Under the pieces are notes generated by a model that saw nothing but the letters and a program-made list of their open reading frames with translations, was not told where the DNA came from and did not search any database. DNA of 64,000 nt, taken from NCBI GenBank assembly GCA_030180135.1, contig CM058229.1, positions 41,319,522 through 41,383,521 of the forward strand. The letters are read 5' to 3'. Position 1 is the stretch's first letter. Every line of letters begins with the position of its first letter. The position numbers were made by a program, and so were the translations under genes. Origin of the DNA: Orychophragmus violaceus (taxonomy: Eukaryota; Streptophyta; Magnoliopsida; Brassicales; Brassicaceae). Below are positions 45,026 to 55,599 of this stretch, piece after piece.

Positions 45026-45914
45026 AGGCCGACGACATGTAAGTGTTCTGACTCTTTTTGGATTCTCTTAATTCTGATTTTTCTCGCCAATCCTGAGCTT
45101 GACACTACTAGGGACAGTGTGTTTCAAGTGTGGGGGAGGTAGCTACTGACGCACCCTTTTGTTTTCTTAGAGTCAGTCCAAATTTGTTTTATTGAGTCAA
45201 ACCGAGTAGGAAACAAGGACTTTTTGAGGAGATTACCACACTTGCAGGAACTTAAGTGACCATTGGATGAGTTTGCAGATGATCTATGACTATTAGAAAA
45301 CCCAACACAGACCAGCCTACTGAGGACACCCATATCACTTCAGGTATTCAGAGAATCCATTACTTGACTTCAACTTTAACTTGACTTAATTTTCTCTCAT
45401 ATGGGCTTGGTATACTTCGAGTCGGATTCCTCTGTTGGTTCTGACACAGCTTGTAAACCTGTCTGATTATGGTTCCCTTCTCTCCTTCCTTGAAAGTAAA
45501 AAAAAAAAAGAATAATAAACTTAGGATAAGCTAGTAGCTTCGAAGTGGTCACGGGAGTGGTAGAGACCCCTATTACCTCCTGTGCATCCATGGAAACATG
45601 TCCAAAAGTATACCCCAATAAGGGAAGAGCACTGATAGAAAAAATAAAATGATACCAAGTGGGGAAAAATCAATGCTAAGGAAGGGAAAAGAGAAGAAAG
45701 GGACCAGAAGCAACAGTTGAGTGGTTAGATGCTAACAGAGTAAGAATCCATGTGTTCTTTGATCGATACCCCATAGGTGAGACCGCACTTATTAGCTTAT
45801 ATAAGTCAGTATGGTGGATTCGGATGCTCTGAATGTGATTGTGGAGTTTACTCAGGATAGTTGATAAGTATAGGGGAAGTATATGTTGGTCTTGATGTTT
45901 GCAGGTTCATTTTC
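45026..45914 (+). other. B 3' untranslated region
   Basis: Non-coding. It aligns block by block with D's 3' region, including ACAGTGTG...AAGTGTGGGGGAGG (near 45114-45140) and TTGGTCTTGATG (near 45888). It is cut at 45914 by Copia C. Confidence 0.8.
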
Positions 45915-46896
45915 TGTTGGGAATGTCCTGAAATCACACTTGTAATCACTCTAGAGATAGTTGTGTTGTCGAGATTAAACATTCATATAATACTGGGCAA
46001 TCATAATGCTTTGCTAGAAGCCACTTATGATCAATGAATTAGAACTCATTGCTAGTATTATATGATCCTACATGGTTACACACCTAAGCAAACTGAATAT
46101 GTTTCATAAGGGGTTGATCATTAGTGTAATGATCCAGTGATTGTATATTCGATATACATTCATAACGAGTTTCTGAGGTTGTGTCGATCGACACAGGTCG
46201 CGAACCAAATTGCAGATTTTGGTTTATGACTTAATTAACACCGGTTAATCCCAGGTTAATTAGGTCGTCGACATATATATGATATATGGATGAACTAGAC
46301 AGTAACTAGATGAAAATCACAGCCACCAGAAAGAAACTGAAACCCTCTGAGAGATCCGATCTCTAAACGGCACTAGCATCCCGTCCGTTCCAGTTTGTGT
46401 GAGTGTGGATACCAGTAGAGGCGCAGCACTTGAGGCGCTTTAAGATCTCGATTATTTGTTCATCTTCCGCTGCTAATCAACAGGTAATTTCGAGATCTAA
46501 TGATTCAATATACCTGAACCCTAGATCCTAGGCTTGGAATTTATACCTAGGGTTGCTAATCATTACTATAATAGTTGGAGTGTCTCTCCTGGTGTTGACA
46601 CCTCAGCACCCGTAATGCTTGAGGTGTTGACACCTCAGATTAATGAAATCATTCTTAAACCAATCGAATTAAATCTTACTCCCACATCAGCATACATCTG
46701 TTCAAAAAAAAAAAAAAACAAATTAGACCAGAAAGCTTAATCGTTCATTTGTTTTTCTCCCCCTTTTCGATTCCTCTATCTCCCACGAAATCCCTAAAAG
46801 AAGCGGAGTGTTCACTTCTGCTGATGGAAGCTCTTGCATCGGGTTGACAAAAAAAAAAAAAGCTCTTGCATCGGAGCTTGGAATTAGAGCAACATC

Positions 46897-49108
46897 ATGA
46901 CGAATTTCTTCAACGGGATTGAGAAGAATGATTTGATTGTGGCGACGAGGAAGAGATCTGTTGATAGTGGAGCTGGAAGCTTGGGTAGGGAGAAGATTTT
47001 TCCAAGAATCTGTATTTGGGAATCTGATGGAGAAGCTGGAGATATCACTTGTGATACCATTAACAATGTTGAAGCATCAATGATATACAGAGACATGATC
47101 TCTGTTGATCGTGATGGGTTTCGTCAGTTTGAGAAGAATCATTGTTGGTTTAAAGGCGAGGCGAAGAAACCTGGAGAGACTACACATGGGTGAGTTTCAA
47201 CTTGTATCATTGTCTTTGTTATATAATTTGAATCACTACCAGATTTAGGGAACCTGTTTTGAGGCTTTAAACGATTTGTCATCATCACTTTTGGATTTAG
47301 GATTTGTCCTCTGATTCAATGTAGACTAGGTTCAACCTCAATGATTTGTTTAGTTGCTTGATTCATTTGTGTGATGAAACAACTTAGCAAGTGGTTTAAT
47401 TCTGTGTACACAGTGGTTCGTGTACAAGAACCTGATCTTCAAGCCAGACAGGTCAAGCAATCCCTCTATAAACTTTGTTTGGTTTAGTCTTGAGAATATG
47501 AAACTCATAATGTATACCGTACGCGTTACAGGGAGGTTCTGCTTGAGAAGGTCAAGGACACATACAAAGACATATTAGGAAGCAGCTGAATCAGAGGAAG
47601 AAGAAGAGCCTTTTTGGGACGTTCATGAATTCGAATGAATTTAACACAGGCCACACCCTTCCTTCAATCTTTCTTTGTAAATCATTATCATTGTGCGTAT
47701 GTGTGTCTCTGGTCTTTTTAGCTCAAAATATCATTCCGTCCAATTATGTCAGTGTTGTAAATTCCTCAAGACTATATATGAGAGATGTTTGATACAATTG
47801 GATGGAGATGAGAACCTCTGCCTTCGGTGCCTCAATATCTGTCGACTTGGGTGTTCGGTTTCAGTTCAGGTTCGTTTGGAGCTTTTTTTTTTTTTGCTTT
47901 TGGGTTGGTTAAAGATTCCGTTTGGGTATTTATATATATCGTATCGGGTCCGGTTCCAGGTATGGTATCGTTAGTAATATATGGTATGGAGAGACTATAT
48001 CTAAAGGGCATAAAAAATATGGCTTGGTGCTGAATTTGCAATTAGAAATCAGGTAAAAAATCTCAAATTTGATGGAAAGGATTTTTGTTTTATTAGCTTT
48101 GATCTTTGATCTTTGTTGTTCAGAGTATTCAGCAACGTAAACATGTTTCTAATGCTGATCGGTAATTCATGATCAGGCAAATAAAACGAGACTGTGAGTT
48201 CTTGGAGGCTGAGAGGATAATGGATTATAGCCTTTAGTTGGTGTTCACTTCCGTGATGACAACACATGAGAAAATATGGGGCTTTCTTCATTCGTTTTGA
48301 GATCTGGTAAATTTTAGACATCATTCTCTATCTTTGTCCCCCCCTCACTGAAATCGACATGTCTGTGAGATTCATGTCAATATCTTGTGCAGGCAGGATA
48401 AATTCATATTGTAATGAAAAATTCATGAGTGGTTGTCGCTTCTTGGAGGCTGAACTTCAAGACATGGACGGATTTTAGCTGGCAGGTAACATAAACATTT
48501 ATATATTGACAATCATTTATCTGGGGTTTTCATTGTTTAATGTTAAGAAGTTGACTTCACAGAAAAATCCTTTATGATTATTGCAATGACATATAGTGGT
48601 TGAGTGATTCAGTTTTGGATTTAGAGTATTAATGAGTCTAGGAATGATATAATTTAGCTGGTAATAGTATGAGGTGTGAAACAGATCATGTTGTCCTGTT
48701 TTCTCCTAAGAATCAATCAATTCATGATTCATCATTTTTTTGCTCAAAGTTCAATTTGTTTTATTTTTAACAGGAAACCATCGATCAGATTAGGAGCAAA
48801 CATGCCGGCAAGAGCAGAACGAATGACCCGAAGAAGCGATTTTAATAAGTATACATCAGCAGGAGGAGCCAATTATCCATCTCACGGTGAGATGTATGAA
48901 GTGGTTCTCTATTTTTGAGTCATTGACATATTGCAAGACTTCGACGTAACCAAAAAGATCGAGCATGCTTATAAGTCACTACAAGCCGATCCTGCATCAA
49001 TCTCAGCCGTTGATCCTAAACTCAATTCCAAGAGGTTCAGAGATTTCATCAGTAGGATCTTTGGAAGACGGCTTAAGATAATACGAGAAGGCTACTGGTT
49101 TAACTAAC
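46897..49108 (+). pseudogene. Phosphatidylinositol-4-phosphate 5-kinase fragments captured by Helitron
   Basis: Fragment 1 (46897-47193) gives KIFPRICIWESDGEAGDITC and GFRQFEKNHCWFKGEAKKPG, the region just before the kinase domain. Fragment 2 (about 48175-48259) gives QIKRDCEFLEAERIMDYSL, with a stop replacing the next Leu. Fragment 3 (about 48440-48485) gives LLEAELQDMD. Fragment 4 (48773-49108) gives KPSIRLGANMPARAERMTRR, then VVLYF-stop-VIDILQDFDV and ISAVDPKLNSKRFRDFI, the kinase C-terminus. Exon borders (ACAG and GTAAC/GTGAG) are still visible. Most of the catalytic core between fragments 1 and 2 is missing. The source resembles an Arabidopsis PIP5K gene. Confidence 0.85.
47414..47589 (+). 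pseudogene. Exon-like pieces of an unidentified gene in the Helitron
   Basis: Two short exon-like stretches flanked by AG/GT signals: 47414-47451 (VRVQEPDLQARQ) and 47532-47589 (EVLLEKVKDTYKDILGSS, then stop). They do not look like PIP kinase to me and may come from a second host gene. I do not recognise it; the reading frames do not join neatly. Confidence 0.4.
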
Positions 49109-50267
49109 ATTCTCAAGCTTTTTGGGTTTGGGGAGAAGCTTTATTTAATTTTTGTGGTAAGAGATATATTTATATTTGTGAATATAGATCGTGAAGGTTT
49201 AGCACATGCAGGAAAAAGAGATTACAGTGGAAAAATGAAATTGGGTTTTGGTAAATTCGTAAAATGTGGAATAATATAAGTGTACAAGTCACAAAAAAAA
49301 ATGTATAAGAAAAAGTTTTATACCATTATTATTAGTTATCTCAGCCCTATATTCTCATAGGGATCCCTCTTCAACCATCTAAAGTTAAGGGGTCAATATT
49401 TTATGGTGAATAAATTGTTTCAGTACAACTTTATCACTTACATGTTATGTTATGTAACACCCGTAATAGAAAATAGTTAATACTATTAGAATAATATGGT
49501 CAAAGATAGGAAGAGTTGAAATGGGGTTGGTAATATGAAAAGTAGAGAGATAAACTAGACCATACCACATGTCTTCTCCTTACATTCTGTCTCTTTTACC
49601 AAATATTTTCAAAAATGTGTGTTCTCTTAAATCTTTGAAGTCTCATTTTCACAGTGATAGTTTTGATCCATAATTTCTAAGTTTGGTATAGTTTTATGTT
49701 GCTTGATCAAGAGTCACCTAAAAAAAGATTACATATTTGAGTGAATCAACAAGAAAGCAAGCAACGCCAACGATAAAAAATGTTGTCTACAAAAAGATAT
49801 TCAACAACCTACAAATTACAAAACCATGTACGTTTAAATACTTTTACTGTTATAAAACATATATTGTGAGATTCTTTAAATAATTGGACAAAATATGTAG
49901 GAAAAAAGAGGGAGATGAAAACCGACGAATGGCATAAAAGATAGAAGTAGAGCACACGACAGAAAGAAAAGCAGAATAACCGACTATATCCATTTAAATA
50001 TATTTGTTTGTAATTTGTCTTCTTGTTTTCCAAATAAGCAGAAAAACATCGTTTTCGCAATTCATTTTATCTCCTTTTGTTCCAATTAAACTAAATTTTT
50101 TTACTAACAAATCTTAGAGTACTTCATTTGGAATATGGGTTCTTCTACTTCATTTTTATTTGTACACTTTATCTAAAAAACATATAAATTTTTTTTTAAG
50201 AAAAAGCCCCGCTGCGTAGCGTGGACCTATACCTAGTATGATTAGGAACTGCTAGAAATTTCTTCAG

Positions 50268-50280
50268 TGGTATCAGAGCC
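50268..50280 (+). other. Primer-binding site of Copia C, tRNA-iMet
   Basis: TGGTATCAGAGCC, one base after the LTR end, as in Copia A. Confidence 0.92.
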
Positions 50281-50428
50281 TTAGGGTTCTATTGAATCAG
50301 TAGCATGTTGATTAGATTAGTTGAATTTGGATCTCTGTATAGTTGATACAAGCATGCTAAAATTCGTTTTGATCAAAGTAATCTAGTTTAGGTTTTTTAT
50401 TTGAAAACGATTTAGGGTTTATCGCACT

Positions 50429-50783
50429 GTGTCGATCGATACCAATCCGGTGTCGATCGACACATAATGATAACCCGAATAAAATTCAGGTTTAACCTAC
50501 TTGTCACGATCGACACAAGAGTTGTGTCGGTCGACACAGACCTTGCGATTAGGATAATCGGTTCAATTGGATTGGACCGGTTATCGAGCTTGGTTAAAAT
50601 TGGTTAAACCACTAAAACGGTTTATTGTGATTGTTTTGATAAGGTTGGTATCGACCGACACTAATGTAGTGTCGATCGACACTGACCGGTTATCAAAAAC
50701 CGGATCAATTGGATTGATCGGTTATCGCAAATTGGTTTTGGTAAATCTGTATCGATCGACACTAAAGTAGTGTCGGTCGACAC
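50429..50783. repeat. Paired palindromes in the leader of Copia C
   Basis: Four pairs start at 50429/50450, 50503/50524, 50648/50669 and 50749/50770, all exactly 21 bp apart. They are interspersed with GGTTCAATTGGATTGG phrases as in A's leader. Confidence 0.92.
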
Positions 50784-51421
50784 AGGGTCCGCTGGTTTCG
50801 GTTATTGAACCTGAAATCATAGAACCAAACCTAAATAAATCCAATTTTTAGAATAATTAAAACTTAATAAAATTAGTTGTTTTAATTAATTATAATCCTT
50901 CTAAGATACATATATGATGTGTGTATTAGATTAAAAGTTCCGTTCCTCAACTAAATATCAAGTATGTTTAGATGTCTTTCCAATCTTGTCAACTGTCAAG
51001 ACTTGTTTCATTGTGCGATAGACTTGCAGTGCAAGGTGTCCACAATTACATGATTAAGGCAGGAGGTAATCGTGTTGATAGGCTTGCAGTGCAAGGTATC
51101 AACAATTACATGACTTAAGAGATTGGTTTACTTGACTGGGCTATCAAAATCGTTTTGGGCCCAGAGACATCAGGTGGATTTGACATGAGATGTCAATCCA
51201 CAACCAAGAGTTATATTGGATATAACTAGCAAAGTTGTTGCTTACCTAGATAACTAAAATTTGGGCGATAGCCAGTGGCTTACTCAAGTTTCAGTGAAGT
51301 ATGGGTCTTGGATCATTATATTCATTTGAGGAAACATTGTTTGAATATAATGCGAGTCTTCTTAATAGTTAAGATTTCTCATTTCTTGAACATCATAACT
51401 AAACCTCCCTTGTTTTCAGCT

Positions 51422-52195
51422 ATGTCTAGCGCAAACCATCATAACAATTTCTCCCTGCGATCCGTCCTTGAGAAGGACAAGTTAAATGGATCCAACTTTC
51501 TTGAATGGTATCAGAATTTGAGAATTGTTCTCAAACAAGAGAAAAATGACTATGTCCTTGAGAAAGTTCTCCCCAAGAAGTACCGAGCCAATGCCTGGCA
51601 GTCAGAAAAGGATGCTTGGGATAGACATTCTAATTATGTGGTCGATGTGTGTTGTCTCATGTTGGCTACCATGAACTCGGATTTGCAGAAGCAATTCAAG
51701 AACGTGGAGTCGCCGATAGAGATGATCACTAACCTGAAAAGTATGTTTCAGGAGCAGGCACGAACTCAGAGATACCAGACGGTTAAGTCTCTAATTGAGT
51801 GCAAGCTACCAAAGGACGGACCAGTTAGTCCTCATGTCATTAAGATGATGGGTTATATTGATAACCTAAGGAAACTGGATTGTCCCATTAGCCAAGAGTT
51901 GGCTACTGACACCATTTTGCAGTCACTGCCGTCAAGCTATGATCAGTTTGTTATGAACTATAACATGAACAACTTGACAAAGACTTTGACTGAGTTGCAT
52001 GGGATGCTCAAGACTGCAGAACCTAACATTAAGAAGGACACCCCAAATGTCCTTATGGTACAAAAGGGTAAAAAGTTTAAGAAACTTGGTAAGACCAAAG
52101 GTGATGGCAAGACGAGCTCGATTGTGAATCCAAGCGAGTCTAACCATGCTCCTAAGGTTAAGTTTGTTCCTTCTAAAGATGATAAGTGCCATTGA
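51422..52195 (+). pseudogene. Copia C gag, truncated by a stop in the zinc knuckle
   Basis: The start at ATG 51422 corresponds to A's gag start (a longer in-frame extension to 51275 lies in the leader and is unlikely). The protein is close to A's gag: FSLRSVLEKDKLNGSNFLEW, ESPIEMI, HVIKMMGY, LHGMLKTAE. At the CCHC knuckle the frame reads KCH-stop-NGYGHLKRNC, so a TGA replaces the second cysteine. Downstream the frame continues through KYAGPKQK to about 52395. Gag would still make a capsid domain but no functional knuckle. Confidence 0.85.
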
Positions 52196-52888
52196 AATGG
52201 TTATGGGCATTTGAAAAGAAACTGCAATAAATTCCTGGAAGATTATGAGAAGCTGAAGAAGACGTACAAGACTTCTTCTTCAGGTATTTATGTTATAGAA
52301 GTAAATGTTACTTCTTATGGTTCTACTTATTGGGTATTAGATACCAGCTGTGGTACTCATATTTTGTGAAAATATGCAGGGCCTAAGCAAAAGTAGGATT
52401 TTGGAGAAACGACAAGTGGACCTGCGCGTGGGTAATGGAGCAAGAGTTGCTGCATTAGCTATAAGAACATTTCATTTGTTTTGCCTTATGGCTTGGTTTT
52501 GAACTTGAGAACTGCTACTATGTACCTGCTATAAGCAGAAATATTATTTCTATTCCTTGTTTGGATATGGAAGGATATCAGTTTTCAAATTAAGAATAAG
52601 TGTTATTCATTTGATTACAATGATATGTTTTATAGTAACAGTCCATTAGAGAATGAACCTTGTGTTCTAAACCAAAACGTGCCTAACTATAACATTAGTA
52701 CCAAGAGATTCAAATCAAATGATACGAATCAAGCTTTTCTCTGGCATTGTCGTTTGGGCCACATAAATGAGAGCGGATTTAGAAGCTCCTTAGTGATGGA
52801 CTTTTGGGCTCATTTGATTATGAATCATGTGAGAAATGCGAACCTTGTTTATTAGGTAAAACGACAAAGGCCCCTTTCAACAAAGGTA

Positions 52889-52923
52889 GTGTCGATCGAC
52901 ACAAGATGTGTATCGATCGACAC
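52889..52923. repeat. Palindrome pair inserted in C integrase
   Basis: GTGTCGATCGACAC and GTATCGATCGACAC start 21 bp apart, read as SVDRHKMCIDRHRL between the zinc finger and the catalytic core. Copia A has no such pair at this place. Confidence 0.9.
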
Positions 52924-53601
52924 AGGTTGCGAACGAAAAAAATGAAAGGGCCAGTGACTTATTGGGCTTTATACATACGGCTGTGTATGGCCCGATAAGC
53001 ACAAGTGCTAGAGAAAACTTTCAGTACTTCATTACCTTTACTGATAGTTTCAGTAGGTATGGTTATGTCTATTTGATGAGAAATAAATCGGAATCTTTTG
53101 AAAAGTTCAAAGAGTTCTAGAATGAAGTACATAATCAACTTGGCAAAAGTATTAAAGCTCTACGATAAGATCGTGGAGGTGGATACTTAGGCTAAGAATT
53201 CAGTGATCATCCGAGAGATTGTGGAATTGTTTCACAACTCATTCCTCCTGAATCGGACTTTATTAGATATGGTTCGATCAATGATGAGTCACTCAGATCT
53301 TCCATCATCCTTCTGGGAATACGCTCTAGAAACGTCTGCGTTTAAACTAAATAGGGTTCCATCAAAAACAGTTACAAAGAGACTACATGAGATGTGGACT
53401 GGAGATGTTCCTGATTTGTTTTTCATGAAGATTTGGGGTTGTGAGGCTTATGTAAAACGTTTAATCTCTGATAAGCTCGCATTCAAGTCTGATGAATGCT
53501 ACTTCATTGGTTATCCTAAGGAGACCAAGGCATGTTACATTTATTCCCATCGATCAAATTAATGGGTATTTGATACACATTAATATACGTGTTTAGAGGG
53601 T

Positions 53602-53636
53602 GTGTCGATCGACGCAAGTGTTGTGTCGATCGAGGC
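53602..53636. repeat. Palindrome pair in the C integrase-RT linker
   Basis: GTGTCGATCGACGC and GTGTCGATCGAGGC start 21 bp apart, read as VSIDASVVSIEA. Absent from the same linker in Copia A (near 11874-11940). Confidence 0.9.
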
Positions 53637-54221
53637 AATGCAAAGAACGACACAATTGACTGTGTTTTTCCTGAGAAAGATTTTCTTTCCAGGAAGAACA
53701 GTGGGAGTAAAGTACAACTCGATGAAATTCAAAAATCACAGGAGACTGATTAACCTGATGAGGAAGAGCAGCAGTTGGATCTACAAAGAGTTGTAGAACC
53801 AACAACTGTGGTGCCTGAAGTTCGCAAATCCGAGAGGATTCGTCACGAACCCGAGAAATTTGGATTTCTCATGACCAATTGCCATGATCAGTTGATCATA
53901 GACAGTGACGAGTAAGCAACTTTGAAGAAGCAATGATGTGCCTTGACTCCGAAAAGTGGTTGAAAGCCGCTGAATCCGAAATGGGATCTATGTCACAGAA
54001 CCAAGTATGGACTTTGGTTGATTTGCCCGATGGTGTGATATATCATGGTTTTTACCCATTTTAGACCATGATATAGATGTGTTTTTAGTGTCTTTTGTAT
54101 TCGTTTAGAGTCTTTTACAGGTTTAATCAGGTTTGGAGCTAATTGGAGATATTTGGAGCATTTTGGGACTTTTGGGACGTTTTGGCCGAGAGCTTAACTC
54201 ACTGTCCGATTTATTGATCAA

Positions 54222-54256
54222 GCATCGACCGACACACCTTGTGCATCGGTCGACAC
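54222..54256. repeat. Palindrome pair, D 5' LTR
   Basis: GCATCGACCGACAC and GCATCGGTCGACAC, 21 bp apart, upstream of the TATA-like box. Copied at 62792/62813 in the 3' LTR. Confidence 0.9.
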
Positions 54257-54779
54257 ACTAGCGAGATGGGCCGTACGCGTCGGTTTAACAAGTTATGAAG
54301 ATTTGCAAAGAAGCCCAAGATAGTTCCAGTATTTACACAGAAGCCCCAGCCGAGATTAGGCTTATATATAGAGGATTTTGGTGTTTAATTTACTTACGCT
54401 TTCATACTTAGAGCTAAGAGATTTTTAGAGCTTTTGGGGCTGATCTATTTCCTGTATTCACTTATTTTGGAGAAGATTTCGAACCCCTTTATCTATTTAA
54501 TTTCTTATATGCAATCTATTATTTCTATGATTATGTTTTCATCAATCATGTCTGAGTAGATCCATAGTTAGGCTTAGGGTTTCTCATTAGGGTTTGATGA
54601 CTTGCTAGACTTGTTTAATTCAGTTAAGGATTCATATGATTAGAATGTTCTTCAAACTAAATTGTGCTTAATGCTAGTTCTAACCTGATCAATTAGAATC
54701 TAGATCTTAGGTTGCTAAATTCGACATGAGAGTGTGTTTTAGAATCTGAACTATTTAGGTTGAGCAATTAAATTATTCG

Positions 54780-54909
54780 CAAAGAGATTTGGTTTAGTTT
54801 AATTGTGAACATATCGAACTTGAACTTAATGCTTGTTTAATCTGTTAGTAATTGCAAAGAGATTTGGGTTACTGCACTTAGACTTAGAGGATTTTCGCAA
54901 AGAGATTTG
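54780..54909 (+). other. GNRA-tetraloop hairpins, D LTR
   Basis: CAAA-GAGA-TTTG at 54780-54791, 54855-54866 and 54898-54909 (and again in the 3' LTR), downstream of the TATA-like box and so probably in the RNA leader. Confidence 0.7.
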
Positions 54910-55233
54910 GCTAATCCTATTTCTGTGATTTGAGTTCTAGAACTGAGTTTAATTTGATCCTGACTGATTAACTTGTCTGCTTGTCTGATTTCCTGAGAAT
55001 ACCCTAGGCTTGACGCTTTTAGTTTATTGCTTTCACAACCAACTTGATACTGTTTACTTTCTTGCTTCGCAATTTATTTACTTCACCATCTGCTTATTTC
55101 TAGTATTAGTCTCTACTGTTCTGATCTATCGAGACCTAGTGTCCCTGTGGATTCGATAACCCTATATAGTACTTTGACATTGCTGTTCACTTGCAGTTTA
55201 GAATAGGGTAAAACTTAGAACCTATCAAGTTTT

Positions 55234-55251
55234 TGGCGCCGTTGCCGGGGA
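55234..55251 (+). other. Primer-binding site of Gypsy D, tRNA-Asp
   Basis: TGGCGCCGTTGCCGGGGA, 6 nt after the LTR, the standard Athila-type match. Confidence 0.93.
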
Positions 55252-55388
55252 CTCTTAGAGTCTTCGATAGGACCGAACTTAGGGTTTTTACTAGAAATTT
55301 TTCTTTTTCTTTTTGCTTTTTCGTTTTATTTTCATATTTTGCTAACTTTTTCTCTGTTTCTTTCTGTCGCAGGTACGACTTTCGCCTT

Positions 55389-55475
55389 GCGTCGATCGTT
55401 GCACCCCTTGCGTCGATCGTCACTAGGCGATTCTGAGATTGAATCGATCATTGCACTGATAGCATCGGTCGTTAC
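55389..55475. repeat. Palindrome pairs in the leader of D
   Basis: Cores at 55389/55410 and 55441/55462, both pairs 21 bp apart. Variant halves (GCGTCG/CGTTGC) make them less symmetric. TCGCCTT precedes the first. Confidence 0.85.
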
Positions 55476-55599
55476 TGGACGATTACAGACAGTTTATGCC
55501 AACGCAGAAAACTCGAAGTAATCCGAACTCGAGCTTAGTTAATCTCGGACTAGAGGAACTTGGACGTCTAGAAAGAACTATCAGAAGAGAAAAGAGAGA

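Larger units (their letters stand above)
41714..45914 (+). mobile_element. Gypsy retrotransposon 'B' (Athila-like), 5' part, pol-less
   Basis: 5' LTR 41714-42855, tRNA-Asp PBS, a truncated gag joined to protease, then a 3' region without RT, RNase H or integrase. LTR start, PBS, protease, 3' hairpin and 3' UTR blocks match element D, so B is a shortened relative. At 45915 it is interrupted by Copia C; its 3' LTR must lie beyond the window. It carries about 13 palindrome cores in LTR, leader, gag and 3' region. Confidence 0.9.
46560..50236 (+). mobile_element. Helitron carrying PIP-kinase gene fragments
   Basis: The 5' end TCATTACTATAATAGTTGG follows A at 46559. The 3' end has hairpin CGCT-GCGT-AGCG (50210-50221), a short AT spacer and CTAG (50233-50236) followed by T. 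A|T insertion without duplication fits, since the LTR is continuous across it. The 3.7-kb interior has no Rep/helicase, so it is non-autonomous. It contains pieces of a phosphatidylinositol-phosphate kinase gene in sense orientation. Positions 49120-50200 hold nothing recognisable. Confidence 0.82.
45915..50266 (+). repeat. 5' LTR of Copia C, split by a Helitron
   Basis: LTR parts 45915-46559 and 50237-50266 give about 675 bp, matching the 680-bp LTR of Copia A in length and in blocks (AACCCTAGATCCTAGG, GGCACTAGCATCCCG). It has a single palindrome core at 46181-46194. Confidence 0.85.
52196..54030 (+). pseudogene. Copia C protease, integrase and start of RT, broken
   Basis: Protease trace YWVLDTSCGTHI near 52330 (DTS instead of DTG/DSG). 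The pre-integrase HCRLGHINESG is near 52745 and zinc-binding CEKCEPCLLGK near 52825-52860. The core includes HTAVYGPISTSA (the first catalytic Asp is replaced), NFQYFITFTDSFSRYGYVYL, and later LLDMVRSMMSHSDLPSSFW to 53562. The last part (53930-54030) is the start of RT (VWTLVDLPDG), where Gypsy D inserted. Palindrome pairs interrupt the sequence after the zinc finger and before the linker. Frameshifts and stops are frequent. Confidence 0.85.
54036..55227 (+). repeat. 5' LTR of Gypsy D
   Basis: 1192 bp, TGATATATCATGG...CCTATCA, with a TATA-like TTATATATAG near 54362. Contains one palindrome pair (54222/54243) and three hairpins CAAA-GAGA-TTTG at 54780, 54855 and 54898. Confidence 0.96.

Noticed and set aside
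46897..47193. A real small gene of 98 aa
   Set aside because: It is the first captured fragment of a kinase gene inside a Helitron, without its catalytic region.
51275..51421. Upstream extension of Copia C gag
   Set aside because: The extra 49 codons lie in the leader, have no counterpart in A's gag and are not gag-like; the ATG at 51422 matches A's start.
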